Source: Micromonospora luteifusca
GTDB taxonomy: Bacteria > Actinomycetota > Actinomycetes > Mycobacteriales > Micromonosporaceae
DNA: 64,000 nt
Direction of reading: 5' to 3'
Assembly: GCF_016907275.1 (NCBI RefSeq)
Contig: NZ_JAFBBP010000001.1
Location: 3,338,001 to 3,402,000, forward strand
A program made the translations under genes and the position numbers. Of this stretch, positions 55,731 to 64,000 are shown one piece after another (within the stretch, counting starts at the first letter, position 1; each line of letters begins with the position of its first letter). The notes below the pieces were generated by a model. It had not been told where the DNA came from. It saw nothing but the letters and a program-made list of their open reading frames with translations, and did no database searches.

Positions 55731-56804
55731 TCATCGGACGGCGTTGACCTGCTCCGGGTGCTGCGCCACCCACTGCGCCAACCGATCCTCGCTCAGCGCG
55801 GCGAGGAACGCCGGGCCCTGCTTCGGGTCCAGCCGCAGCCGCCAGGCGCTGCCGGCCGGCGGACCGACCGGCGGACCGACCGGGAGGCTGAGCCCCACCG
55901 GGTCGACGCTCTTGAGCTCGGGGAGCACCCGCAGCAGCCTGGTCAGTGGCAGGCCATCGTCGTCGACCGTCAGGCCCTTGCCGGCGGCCGACAACAGCGC
56001 GGTGAGCCGGACCGGGTTGCTCAGCACGTCCTGCGCGACCGCTCGCCGGATCAGCCCGGCGACATAGCGCTGGGCGTTACGGTCCCGGTCGAACGCACCG
56101 TCGGGCAGGTACCGCCGTTGCCGCAGCAGGTCGACCGAGGCAGCCCCGTCGAGCCGCTGACAACCGGCTGGAAAGATCCGGCGACTGTGCGAGGACCGGA
56201 CCTCGTTCGGTAGGCAGACCTCCACCCCGTCCACGGCCTCGGTGATCCGGCGCAGCCCCGCGAAGGTCAGCACCGCGCCAGCGTCGACGCGTACCCCGGT
56301 CAGGTCGGCGACCACCTGGCGGGTCCGGTCGTAGCCGGCGTCCAGGTCGGGCCGGGGTTGGCCGGCACCGTCGAAGAACGCCGTGTTGATTTTGTCGTTT
56401 CCCCGGCCGGGGACCGACACCTCCAAATCGCGGGGCAACGAGATGAGGTACGGCCGGCTCCGGTCCGCCGGAATGTGCACCAGCAGGATGGAGTCCGCCA
56501 ACCGGGAGGGCGGGTCCTCGCCGAAGCCGTCCACGCCGACCAGCAGGATGTTCAGCGCCCCGGACTGCGCGCCAGCCGGTTGACCGAACAACAACGAGCC
56601 CTCTACCGGCCGATCGGGGCGCAGCTGCGGCACGCCGACTCCGAGCGCGGCGAGCAGGGCGAGCGTGACGCCAGCGACTTGGAACCGCTGCCGGCGGCGA
56701 CGGCGGGTGGCGGCGAGCCGGTCGATCGCGGCCCGCAGCGCGCCGGTCGACGGGGCCAACGGCTCGTGCCGGACGAACGCGGCGCGCAGGTCGTCCTCAA
56801 TCAT
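55731..56804 (-). CDS. LytR-CpsA-Psr (LCP) family protein
   Basis: A 357-residue protein with a cytoplasmic head containing a basic RRRRRQR stretch, one transmembrane helix (near 42-60) and an extracytoplasmic LCP domain: NILLVGVDGFGEDPPSRLADSILL, ISLPRDLEV, KINTAFFDGAGQ and LRQRRYLPDGAFDRDRNAQRYV with the Arg residues that bind polyprenyl pyrophosphate. LCP enzymes attach glycopolymers to peptidoglycan. It starts two bases after the upstream sigma gene, so sigma factor and cell-wall ligase are co-expressed. The N-terminal head may act on the sigma factor. Confidence 0.88.
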   Translation of the reverse strand: MIEDDLRAAFVRHEPLAPSTGALRAAIDRLAATRRRRRQRFQVAGVTLALLAALGVGVPQLRPDRPVEGSLLFGQPAGAQSGALNILLVGVDGFGEDPPSRLADSILLVHIPADRSRPYLISLPRDLEVSVPGRGNDKINTAFFDGAGQPRPDLDAGYDRTRQVVADLTGVRVDAGAVLTFAGLRRITEAVDGVEVCLPNEVRSSHSRRIFPAGCQRLDGAASVDLLRQRRYLPDGAFDRDRNAQRYVAGLIRRAVAQDVLSNPVRLTALLSAAGKGLTVDDDGLPLTRLLRVLPELKSVDPVGLSLPVGPPVGPPAGSAWRLRLDPKQGPAFLAALSEDRLAQWVAQHPEQVNAVR

Positions 56805-56806
56805 GT

Positions 56807-57286
56807 TCACGCCTCCACGTACTCGGCCCGGAGCGTGGTCAGGGCCCGGGAGATGGATGAACGAACGGTTCCGACGGCACAGCCGAGGATGTCGGCGATC
56901 TCGACATCGGGCAGGTCTTCGTAGTAGCGCAGCACCAGGGCGGCCCGCTGCCGACGCGGCAGCCGGGACAGCCAGGACCAGATCTGGTCCCGGTCCACCG
57001 CGGACTGGGCGTGGTCGGTGGCCACCGGCACCGTCGCGTCGGGCTCCCCGCGCAACAGCACCCGGCGGACCCACGAGCCGCGCCGCCAGTCGACGTACTG
57101 GTTGGTGAGCATCCGGCGTACGTAACGCTCGGGTGAGTCCGCCCGGGCGACCCGGCGCCAGTTGAGCTGGACTCGGACCATGGTCTCCTGGACCAGATCC
57201 TGAGCCTGGTGCGGATCGCCGGTGAGCATCACCGCGTACCGCAGTAGCGGGGCCAGCCGCGTGTCCGCGAACTCCTCGTACGTCAC
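56807..57286 (-). CDS. SigE-family ECF RNA polymerase sigma factor
   Basis: About 159 residues with regions 2 (LLRYAVMLTGDPHQAQDLVQETMVRVQLNW, YVRRMLTNQYVDWRR) and 4 (LSRLPRRQRAALVLRYYEDLPDVEIADILGCAVGTVRSSISRALTTL). GTG 57286 follows TGGAGG. It is directly coupled to an LCP gene, suggesting a cell-envelope regulon. Confidence 0.92.
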   Translation of the reverse strand: MTYEEFADTRLAPLLRYAVMLTGDPHQAQDLVQETMVRVQLNWRRVARADSPERYVRRMLTNQYVDWRRGSWVRRVLLRGEPDATVPVATDHAQSAVDRDQIWSWLSRLPRRQRAALVLRYYEDLPDVEIADILGCAVGTVRSSISRALTTLRAEYVEA

Positions 57287-57417
57287 TGCACCTCCAGGGG
57301 CTCCTGCCATTGATGACGGGAGCGGACCGACCGAACATTGCAGCGGCAGCGCGCCAGCGGGTGGTGAGGGTCGGTCCGGCGCGGCCGGGGCCCCGGGCTT
57401 CGGTACCCTTTGTGGCC

Positions 57418-58233
57418 GTGGACACAGCTGAGAAGACTCGCGCGCTCATGGAGAGCGTCGCCCTGAACCCGCTCGATCCCAAGGATCTGTTGCAGACCTT
57501 CGGGCTGATCGGCGTGTGGGTGATCCTCTTCGCCGAGACCGGCCTGCTGGTGGGCTTCTTCTTCCCTGGTGACTCGCTGCTGTTTCTCGCCGGTGTGGCC
57601 GCGTCGCCGGTGGCGGACGCGATCTTCGGCGACGGCACTCGCCTCTCCTTGGCTGGCCTGCTGATCGGCGGGCCGATCTGCGCGGTCGCCGGCGCCCAGC
57701 TGGGGCACTGGCTCGGCGGCCGGTACGGCCGGCCCATGTTCGAGCGGCCGAACTCCCGACTCTTCAAGAAGGAGTACGTGGAGAAGGCCGAGTACTACTT
57801 CGACAAGTTCGGCCCGGCGAAGGCCGTGGTGCTGGCGCGCTTCATTCCGATCGTCCGGACGTTCCTCAACCCGGTCGCCGGCGCGCTCGGCATGCCGGCC
57901 CGGAAGTTCCTGCTCTGGAACATCGTCGGTGCGGTGCTCTGGGTGGACGGCATCCTGCTGATCGGCTACCTGCTGGCCGAGCAGATCTATGACGCCATCG
58001 GCGACAAGATCGACCACTACATCCTGCCGGTGGTGGCCCTGATCATCGTGATCTCGGTGCTGCCGATCTTCTTCGAGTTCCTCCGCGACCGGCGGGCTCG
58101 TAAGCGCGGCGAAGCGGTCGCGGTGGTCGCGGCGGCCAGCGCCGCTGGCGCGGTGGAAGCGGCTCGCGAGACGTTCGACAACGACACGCACCAGCACGGC
58201 CGCCACCGCCCGGAGCACGGCCAGGACCACTGA
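57418..58233 (+). CDS. DedA/VTT family membrane protein (third, distant)
   Basis: About 271 residues. It contains the VTT core FAETGLLVGFFFPGDSLLFLAGV, GAQLGHWLGGRYG, and RFIPIVRTFLNPVAGALGMPARKFLLWNIVGAVLW, and a His-rich C-terminal tail (HQHGRHRPEHGQDH). It is closer to classic DedA than the pair at 33778/36379. GTG 57418 lies eight bases after TACCCT, near-leaderless; GTG 57412 and ATG 57448 are alternatives. Confidence 0.87.
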   Translation: MDTAEKTRALMESVALNPLDPKDLLQTFGLIGVWVILFAETGLLVGFFFPGDSLLFLAGVAASPVADAIFGDGTRLSLAGLLIGGPICAVAGAQLGHWLGGRYGRPMFERPNSRLFKKEYVEKAEYYFDKFGPAKAVVLARFIPIVRTFLNPVAGALGMPARKFLLWNIVGAVLWVDGILLIGYLLAEQIYDAIGDKIDHYILPVVALIIVISVLPIFFEFLRDRRARKRGEAVAVVAAASAAGAVEAARETFDNDTHQHGRHRPEHGQDH

Positions 58234-58246
58234 ACGCAGATACGAC

Positions 58247-58280
58247 GACGGCCGGCCCCCTGGTGAGGGGGTCGGCCGTC
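58247..58280. terminator. Bidirectional terminator
   Basis: GACGGCCGGCCCCCT (58247-58261) pairs with AGGGGGTCGGCCGTC (58266-58280), allowing one G-T pair, between the DedA gene and the convergent arsR gene. Confidence 0.85.
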
Positions 58281-58402
58281 GGCATGTCGAGCCCGACCTC
58301 CGGCGGTGCGGCCGGGGACGAGCAGGTGTTACCCACCGATGGCGCCACCCCTGGCTCGCCACCGGACGTCGTCCCGGCGCGGGACGACGTGCAGCGCCTA
58401 CG

Positions 58403-58780
58403 TCAGCGGGCCTTCTTGGTGGCCCGCTTACGCGGCGGGGTCAGCAGGTCGGCGATCGTCGCGATCGCACTCGGGACCAGGCTGTAGTACGCCCAGACAC
58501 CGCGCTTCTCCCGCTGCAGCAAGCCAGCCTCGGTGAGGATGCGCAGGTGATGACTGACCGTCGGCTGAGAGAGGCCGAGCGGCGCCGTCAGGTCACAGAC
58601 GCACGCCTCACCCTCGGGGGCCGACTGGATCAGGCTGAGCAGCCGCAGCCGAGCAGGATCCGCAAGGGCCTTGAGGACCCCGGCAAGACGCTCGGCATCG
58701 GCACGTTCGATCGGCTCGCCGTTAAGCGGCGAGATCTGAGGCATAGTCATTTCGGCCAACGCAGTTCCCACGTATTCCAT
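58403..58780 (-). CDS. ArsR/SmtB family transcriptional regulator
   Basis: A 125-residue winged-helix repressor: LKALADPARLRLLSLIQ, a possible metal site in EACVCDLT, the recognition region LGLSQPTVSHHLRILTEAGLL and KRGVWAYYSL. The CVC pair resembles the arsenic/cadmium ELCVCDL motif, but no metal efflux gene adjoins it. ATG 58780 has a ribosome site that is too close; ATG 58750 or 58744 may be the true start. A basic Lys/Arg tail is unusual. Confidence 0.88.
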   Translation of the reverse strand: MEYVGTALAEMTMPQISPLNGEPIERADAERLAGVLKALADPARLRLLSLIQSAPEGEACVCDLTAPLGLSQPTVSHHLRILTEAGLLQREKRGVWAYYSLVPSAIATIADLLTPPRKRATKKAR

Positions 58781-58837
58781 CCTTCCACCAGCAGCATCGA
58801 TCCGCCTGCATATCAGCAGATCCGAATCGGCAAACTT

Positions 58838-59377
58838 TTACGCCACAAGGCCGAGGTCAGCCAACGTATAGGCCGCCCGGTAAGGCAATCCGGCGGCTCG
58901 CACCGCGTCGCCGGCGCCTCGATCAACAATAACCGCCACGCCCACGACTTCCGCCCCGGCCTCACGAAGCGCCTCGACAGCGGTCAACACACTTCCGCCC
59001 GTCGTGGACGTATCCTCCACCGCCAACACCCGGCGGCCGGCCACCTCCGGTCCCTCGATCCGCCGCTGCAGACCGTGCGCCTTGCCCGTTTTGCGCACCA
59101 CAAAGGCGTCCAGGGCCCGGCCGGTCGGAGCGGCGGCGTGAAGCATCGAGAGCGCGACAGGGTCCGCGCCCAGGGTGAGGCCCCCGACGGCTTCGTACTC
59201 CCAGTCGGCGGTGAGGTCGAGCAACACCCGGCCGACCAAAGGAGCGGCCTGGTGATGGAGCGTGACGCGCCGCAGATCCACGTACCAATCTGCCTCCCGC
59301 CCCGAGGAGAGCACGACCCGTCCGTGGACCACAGCCAGGTCGGTAATGAATTTACGCAGGTCGTCGTGGTCCCCCAT
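58838..59377 (-). CDS. pyrE: Orotate phosphoribosyltransferase
   Basis: A 179-residue enzyme making OMP from orotate and PRPP. GREADWYVDLRRVTLH is near residue 26, VVRKTGKAHG in the middle, and the PRPP loop LAVEDTSTTGGSVLTAVE near residue 118. Length and motifs are normal for the actinobacterial form. Upstream it is separated from an SDR gene by about 170 bases. Confidence 0.95.
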   Translation of the reverse strand: MGDHDDLRKFITDLAVVHGRVVLSSGREADWYVDLRRVTLHHQAAPLVGRVLLDLTADWEYEAVGGLTLGADPVALSMLHAAAPTGRALDAFVVRKTGKAHGLQRRIEGPEVAGRRVLAVEDTSTTGGSVLTAVEALREAGAEVVGVAVIVDRGAGDAVRAAGLPYRAAYTLADLGLVA

Positions 59378-59546
59378 GGCGATAGAGGTTACTGCGCAAG
59401 TCTGAACGCCGCGTGCGGGGTCCACCCTGATCAGGCCAGCGAGGGACCGATGATTGGCGATGTTCGACTACGCTCAGCGACCGGCCTGACAGCGGGGTGC
59501 CAGCGGCGCACCGACGGCCCTCGGCGACCGGCGGGCCTGTCGCGGC

Positions 59547-60356
59547 TCAGTGCTCGTCGCGACCGATCCGGCCGCGGGTGTCCCGCGCGACCGCCTGGAG
59601 CAACCGGCGCGGCGCATGGCGCATGCCGGCGACGACCACCTTGTACTTCCATGCCGGGACGCTGACCATCTTGCCTTTTCGCAGGTCACGCAGGGCCTCG
59701 TCGACCACATCCTCGGCCCGCAGCCACAGCCACTCGGGCGTCTTGGACATGTTGATGCCGGCCCGTTGGTGAAACTCGGTGCGGGTGTAACCGGGACAGA
59801 GGGCCATCACCCGAACACCGAACGGCCGCGCCGACAGACCAACGGACTCGCTGAAGTTGGTGACCCACGCCTTGCTGGCCGAGTACGTCGATCCGGGCAT
59901 CGCCGTGCCGAACCCGGCGACCGAAGAGACATTTATCACTGCCCCATTCCGCCGTTCGGTCATCGGTCGCAGTGCCGCCAGGGTCAGCCGCATGACCGCG
60001 TGCACGTTGAGTCGCAGCAGACGCGCCTCATCCTCCGCGGTGGAGCGCAGAAACGGTTTGTTCAGGCTGATCCCGGCGTTGTTGACCAGCAGGTGCACCG
60101 GGCTGCCGTCGGTGAGTCGCTGCTCCACGACGGCGCAGCCGTCGTCGGTGGACAGATCCGCCGGGATCGTCTCCACCTCGCGGCCGTACGTGGAACCCAA
60201 CTCGCCGGCCAGCTCGGTCAAACGGGCCGCGTCGCGGGCGACCAGCACCAGCTGCCAACCGTCGGCGGCCAGCCGCCGGGTGAACGCCGCGCCGATGCCG
60301 GCGGTGGCTCCGGTGATCAGGGCTCGGCGCTCGGCAGTCGTGGGGTCGAGCGGCAC
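59547..60356 (-). CDS. Short-chain dehydrogenase/reductase
   Basis: A 269-residue classical SDR: TGATAGIGAAF nucleotide loop, NNAGI, a catalytic Ser in VINVSSVAG and YSASK. The C-terminus has a basic amphipathic stretch (RKGKMVSVPAWKYKVVVAGMRHAPRRLL), typical of membrane-associated SDRs acting on lipophilic substrates. The substrate is unknown. Confidence 0.9.
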   Translation of the reverse strand: MPLDPTTAERRALITGATAGIGAAFTRRLAADGWQLVLVARDAARLTELAGELGSTYGREVETIPADLSTDDGCAVVEQRLTDGSPVHLLVNNAGISLNKPFLRSTAEDEARLLRLNVHAVMRLTLAALRPMTERRNGAVINVSSVAGFGTAMPGSTYSASKAWVTNFSESVGLSARPFGVRVMALCPGYTRTEFHQRAGINMSKTPEWLWLRAEDVVDEALRDLRKGKMVSVPAWKYKVVVAGMRHAPRRLLQAVARDTRGRIGRDEH

Positions 60357-60366
60357 GGGGCGGTCC

Positions 60367-61032
60367 TCACCTGGGCGGGTACGGGGGCGCGGGCGGCGCC
60401 GACGGGGGCTGGTGCGGGGCGGGCGTGAACGCGGGTGGTGCGGATGGCATGGTCGGCGCGGTCGAGCGGCGGTGACCGAACCAGGTGTTGGCCGCCGGCA
60501 GGACCAGCAGCGTAGCTACTACAAGGTAACCGAGCCCCTGCCCGACGGAAAGCCCGGCGTTGAGCGGGATCCACCACGAGGGGTACGAGTCGCCGATCAG
60601 GCCCAGCAACTCGGCGAGCGACTGGTCGTTCGCGCCCAGTTGCAGTGGCGCGGCCCGTTCACCGATGAGCACCGCGACGCTGCAGCAACCGCCCAGCAGG
60701 CCGAGCCCGCTGACCACCCAGGTGGCCACCCGAGCACCGTTGCGGCCGGCCAGCAGCCCGAGGGCCAGGCCGGCGAGCACCGGCGCGGAGAGCGCAGCCA
60801 CCACCGCCGACAGCACGGCGGACGCGCGGAGCAGGGTCACCACGTCGTCGATCTGCTCCGAACTCGCCGTGGTGTCGTGGGCGGCGGAACGGAACGCGTC
60901 GGCCGTTCCGCCCAACACCACCAGGTCGACCACGGTGTACACGAGCGCACCGACCGCCATCACCAACAGCACGGACGCGGCCGACAGGACGACGGCGGGC
61001 CGGCGGGCCGGTGCCGATTCTGGGTTCGACAC
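60367..61032 (-). CDS. Four-TM membrane protein, paralogue 1
   Basis: A 221-residue protein with four transmembrane helices and a Pro-rich cytoplasmic tail. It shares GRNGARVATWVVSGLGLLGGCC and LPAANTWFGH with the two proteins at 61105 and 62636, identifying a local paralogous family. The function is unknown. Confidence 0.75.
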   Translation of the reverse strand: MSNPESAPARRPAVVLSAASVLLVMAVGALVYTVVDLVVLGGTADAFRSAAHDTTASSEQIDDVVTLLRASAVLSAVVAALSAPVLAGLALGLLAGRNGARVATWVVSGLGLLGGCCSVAVLIGERAAPLQLGANDQSLAELLGLIGDSYPSWWIPLNAGLSVGQGLGYLVVATLLVLPAANTWFGHRRSTAPTMPSAPPAFTPAPHQPPSAPPAPPYPPR

Positions 61033-61104
61033 GACGAATCCCTCCGGTAGGCGTCGGGTTGCAACCTACTCGGAGGGATCGTCGGCGTCGTGCTTATCGA
61101 GCGG

Positions 61105-61875
61105 TCAACTCGTCGACGGCGGGGTCGACCCGGGCCGGTCCGCGGGCGGCGTGTCGTCCGGCCGGTTCGCGGCCGGTGGCGGCGGGTAGCTCGGCTCCCC
61201 ACTCGACGGATAGCCCGGCTCACCGGGTGCCTGCGGATAGCCCGGCTGACCGGGGGCCTGCGGGTGTCCCGGGTAGCTGGCGCCCGGGGTCGGCGGCTCC
61301 CAGGCCGCGGTCGTCTTGCGGAAGAACGGGTTGGCCTTCGGCAGCGCCAGCAGGATCAGCGCCGTGACCAGAGCGATCAAGCTGATCACGCCCAGCAGGA
61401 TGCTGACCGGGTTGACCCAGGAGGGCAGAGCCTCCTCCATCCGGCGCTGGAGCTCCTCGCCGCTCGGCCCGTTGCCGCCCGTCTCCCCGCCGGTGGTCAT
61501 GCCACCGGCCGCCCCGCTGAGCAGGCCGGCACCGACGCAGCAGACCATGATGCCGCCGACGATCCAGGTGGTGATCCGGGCGCCGTTGCGGCCCTGGTTG
61601 TTGAAGATGGCCAGGACGGCCAGGACGACCGCGAACAGCAGCAGCAGCACGCTGCTGGCGAGACCGACGGCGAAGAAGACATCCGCCACCTGGTCGGCGT
61701 TGTCGACGGTGCTGGCCGCGTACGCGTCGCGGATGGCGTCACGCGTCTTACCGAGGGTGCTGAGCGTGATGATCAGGCTGATCACCTGGCACGCCAGGAA
61801 CAGGTAGAGCAGGTAGCTGGAAATCGACACAATGGATGGCCGCTGACGCGCTGGCGTGTTCTGGGAATCGACCAC
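61105..61875 (-). CDS. Four-TM membrane protein, paralogue 2
   Basis: A 256-residue protein of the same family: GRNGARITTWIVGGIMVCC, LPSWVNPVSILLGVISLIALV, LPKANPFFRK and a C-terminal tail with repeated PGYPxxPGxP. The tail resembles substrates for proline-directed or WW-like interactions. The function is unknown. Confidence 0.75.
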   Translation of the reverse strand: MVDSQNTPARQRPSIVSISSYLLYLFLACQVISLIITLSTLGKTRDAIRDAYAASTVDNADQVADVFFAVGLASSVLLLLFAVVLAVLAIFNNQGRNGARITTWIVGGIMVCCVGAGLLSGAAGGMTTGGETGGNGPSGEELQRRMEEALPSWVNPVSILLGVISLIALVTALILLALPKANPFFRKTTAAWEPPTPGASYPGHPQAPGQPGYPQAPGEPGYPSSGEPSYPPPPAANRPDDTPPADRPGSTPPSTS

Positions 61876-61968
61876 GATTCTCCTTCCCTAAGATCGCGCC
61901 CACACCGTATCGACAACCGGCCACTTCGGCATGCCGTGGCAAGCCCGGCACGCGCACCCGGTCCGGGT

Positions 61969-62553
61969 TCAGCGCTCCCCAGGCGTTGGGCGGGTCGTCA
62001 GGTCAGCGCGGTCGAGCAGGTCACCACGGGCCACCCTCCAGCCCTCTTCGCCGTACGCCTCGAAGGAGAGCCGCGCGGAGCCACCGGACTGGTAGTCGTG
62101 GTAGCGCATGGTGCCGGCCGACGGCAGCCCGGTCTCTCCGATGGCGGTGTAGCGCGCCTGCCCGGTCTCGGCCCAGGTGTAGCGCAGTCCGCCGAGGTCG
62201 ATGGTCGGGGCGCCGGGGGTGACGGTCGCGCCAGGCTGGGCCGTCCAGAGCACCAGTTCCACTTCGGGGCCGTCCTCCACGGAGAGCCGGTGGTGGGTGC
62301 CGGAGCCGTCGTCGAGCAGGTGCTGCACCCAACTCCAGTCCCCCTCGACCAGACGGATGGTGCCGCTGACCGCGTACTCCCGCTCGCGAATGCGCACACG
62401 GTCGCCCGGGGTCAGGCGGAGCGGGCCGCCGCGCGGCGTCTCCGCCGGCTGGCCGGTGGCCCGGCTCGTCGCCCGCCGCCGGGCCCGCACGACGACCACG
62501 GCCACCACGAGTACGACAACAGCCGCCACCAGGCACGTCACCAGCGCTTCCAC
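61969..62553 (-). CDS. DUF4178 domain protein with N-terminal membrane anchor
   Basis: A 194-residue protein: one transmembrane helix (LVTCLVAAVVVLVVAVVVV), then a DUF4178-like beta domain (LRLTPGDRVRIREREYAVSGTIRL near residue 45, WSWVQHLLDDGSG and YHDYQSGGSARLSFEAYGEEGW). DUF4178 proteins often accompany PspA, DUF350 and spermidine-synthase-like genes; none is seen here. It lies between paralogous four-TM proteins. Confidence 0.78.
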   Translation of the reverse strand: MEALVTCLVAAVVVLVVAVVVVRARRRATSRATGQPAETPRGGPLRLTPGDRVRIREREYAVSGTIRLVEGDWSWVQHLLDDGSGTHHRLSVEDGPEVELVLWTAQPGATVTPGAPTIDLGGLRYTWAETGQARYTAIGETGLPSAGTMRYHDYQSGGSARLSFEAYGEEGWRVARGDLLDRADLTTRPTPGER

Positions 62554-62635
62554 CCGACCACCTCCCCAGGTACGTCGGCGCAGACGGTAACAACCCTCGG
62601 CACCAGGAAGGCCCGCGCTGTGGCCGACAGCTCAG

Positions 62636-63490
62636 CTAGCGAAGGTGGTCGGGTGCGTCCTCCGGAGGGGCCGCCGTCGGCCCGGTCGGCCCTGGCGAGG
62701 TGCCCGGCGCTCCCGGCGTCAGGTGCGCGGCCGGGTCGGGGCAGATCAGGTAGCCGGGTGGGAGCGGCTGACTCGGCGGCAGGAAGCCCGGCACGAGCGG
62801 AGCTGTCGGGTATCCGTAACCGGTCGGGACGTAGGTGGGCACGGGCATCACCCAGGCCGGGCCGGGCAGCGCCTCGTTCGCGGTGCGCGGCACGAACCAG
62901 CGGTTCGCCGGCGGCAGCGCCAGCAGCAGGACCACGGCCACGGAGAGGGTCAGAACGGTGAGCACGCCCAGGCCGGCCGCGGGGATGAACAGGGCGTCCC
63001 AGGACTCGTTGCCGGAGTAGAGCGTGTCGAAGAACGTCGAGGTTTCCCACTCTTCGTCCCAATCCGCTGGCGGCTCCGCCGAGGTCTCCGGAATGGTCAG
63101 CAGGGGCACGAGAAACCCTCCGGAGCAGCACTGCGCGACGCAGACCAGCAGTTGCGTGCCACTGGCGACGAAGACCAGGATCCGCGCGACGTTGCCGCCC
63201 CGCCGGACCGGGACGGCGGTGACCGCCAGCCATACCGCGAGCAGCACCGCCGGTACGCCGAGGATCAGCGCCATCGCCACGTTGCGCTGCCGCTCGCCTG
63301 TCACCTCGTCCGGGTCGGCGTCCGGCACCAGCCGCACCGCGCGGTCGATCTGGCCATCGAAGTGCACCGCATCGGCCACGGACAGCGCGGCCAGGCCGAG
63401 CAGCACCAGCACCGCGGCCAGTTGCAGCCAGAAGGCGATGGTCACGGTGGCCGGGCGGGGCGGACGCGGCGCGGTGGCGGGCGGGCTCAT
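62636..63490 (-). CDS. Four-TM membrane protein, paralogue 3
   Basis: A 284-residue protein with four helices, an extracytoplasmic Trp/Asp/Glu-rich loop (PADWDEEWETSTFFDT) and a Pro/Tyr-rich tail. GGNVARILVFVASGTQLLVCVAQCC and LPPANRWFVPR align with paralogues 1 and 2. The function is unknown. Confidence 0.75.
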   Translation of the reverse strand: MSPPATAPRPPRPATVTIAFWLQLAAVLVLLGLAALSVADAVHFDGQIDRAVRLVPDADPDEVTGERQRNVAMALILGVPAVLLAVWLAVTAVPVRRGGNVARILVFVASGTQLLVCVAQCCSGGFLVPLLTIPETSAEPPADWDEEWETSTFFDTLYSGNESWDALFIPAAGLGVLTVLTLSVAVVLLLALPPANRWFVPRTANEALPGPAWVMPVPTYVPTGYGYPTAPLVPGFLPPSQPLPPGYLICPDPAAHLTPGAPGTSPGPTGPTAAPPEDAPDHLR

Positions 63491-63559
63491 GACTCGCAAC
63501 GTACGACGCGTTGTCGACGACCGGCAGCACCGATCGGGCAACACCGACCGGCGAATGGA

Positions 63560-63940
63560 TCATGCTGCGGCGAGCCGCCGACTGGCGTACGTGCCCAGGG
63601 TTTCCCGGTCCATCACGCAGCCGACGAAGGTGGTGAACTCGCTCGGGTCGTCCCGCAGCGACGTCCAGGCCGCGCGGGCCGCCGCCGGGTCGACCCGCTC
63701 CAGCAGCGTGGCCGCGTACGCCCGGCCGGCGGGTGTGCCGTCGGCCAGCACCCGGTCGAGCTGGCGGCGTGTCTCCTCGGGGTGGTCGTCGAGGGCGGCG
63801 GAGACCCGCTCGTACGCCTCGGTCACCGGCAACAGCGTGCCCGCGATCCCCACCCCACCAAAGGCGAGCGTGTCCGCCGCCACCAACTCGTCGACGGCCG
63901 CGCCCAATTCGCGCTCCCAAGCCTTCCGCATGCCAAACAT
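63560..63940 (-). CDS. Small helical protein of unknown function
   Basis: A 126-residue, Ala/Leu/Arg-rich protein predicted to be all-helical ([49 protein letters not shown]). A HEAT-like or immunity-protein-like fold is possible, but no family is recognised. The ATG is preceded by GGAAAGG. Confidence 0.6.
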   Translation of the reverse strand: MFGMRKAWERELGAAVDELVAADTLAFGGVGIAGTLLPVTEAYERVSAALDDHPEETRRQLDRVLADGTPAGRAYAATLLERVDPAAARAAWTSLRDDPSEFTTFVGCVMDRETLGTYASRRLAAA

Positions 63941-63977
63941 GTCTCCACCCTTTCCCCGTCCGCCCCCACTCCACCCT

Positions 63978-64000
63978 GTTAATCAAGAGGTTTGCGCCAT
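63978..64000. repeat. Possible left arm of a fourth palindromic element, cut by the window edge
   Basis: GTTAATCAAGAGGTTTGCGC follows a C-rich tract (63953-63976), matching the architecture of the palindromes at 19338 and 45818. The other arm would lie outside the window. Confidence 0.45.

Noticed and set aside
58281..58402. Short plus-strand frame between the terminator and arsR
   Set aside because: It starts inside the terminator hairpin, lacks a ribosome site and runs antisense into arsR.

Overview
The window is a high-GC actinobacterial chromosome segment. BldC, F420-type PPOX oxidoreductase, valine dehydrogenase, DUF3073, SigE-type sigma factors, many GTG starts and several apparently leaderless promoters point to the Micromonosporaceae (Micromonospora-like); the genus call is inference. 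No rRNA, tRNA, CRISPR array or intact insertion sequence was seen. Most of it is stable core chromosome with small accessory insertions.

Layout. 1-6.0 kb: beta-oxidation genes cut by the left edge, a Ca-binding repeat protein, a methyltransferase, a PPOX protein, bldC, a conserved hypothetical gene, vdh and a DUF3073 gene (an order I remember from Streptomyces). 6.15-7.5 kb: a two-gene radical-SAM RiPP cassette wedged between DUF3073 and purM. 7.6-20.9 kb: purine genes (purM, purF, purL, purQ, purS, purB) with a Gly/Tyr/Gln-rich membrane protein, a phosphosulfolactate-phosphatase-like protein and a secreted trypsin. 20.9-28.2 kb: a polytopic membrane protein with a GT2 glycosyltransferase, then a fadA2-fabG4-htdX-like lipid locus whose thiolase is frameshifted. 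28.2-32.2 kb: a tightly coupled four-gene operon (NrtR-like Nudix regulator, J-domain/pseudokinase, vWA protein, diverged adenylosuccinate-synthetase paralogue), the best candidate for an undescribed system. 32.2-41.1 kb: Lrp/SMP-30 pair, two DedA paralogues around a two-component system, TetR/SCP2/acyl-CoA dehydrogenase and an acyl-CoA ligase.

41.1-45.8 kb is an island: a sigma/anti-sigma-like pair bracketed by diverged ~640 bp direct repeats, each made of the purD 3' end plus a decayed IS630-type transposase, with a broken hydrolase at its edge; intact purD follows. 45.8-47.0 kb: an AbiEi/DUF559-type gene killed by a TGA codon and lying between two palindromic elements. 47.0-64.0 kb: purA, a degenerate DAG-kinase-like protein, a proline-rich MinD-like ATPase, LOG-family protein, fba, a holin-like protein, LCP protein with its sigma factor, a third DedA protein, ArsR, pyrE, an SDR, three paralogous four-TM proteins and a DUF4178 protein.

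Themes: purine nucleotide synthesis is the backbone (eight pur genes plus a purA paralogue); lipid breakdown recurs and may be tied together by a shared TetR-type operator; a family of intergenic palindromes lies behind stop codons and C-rich tracts.
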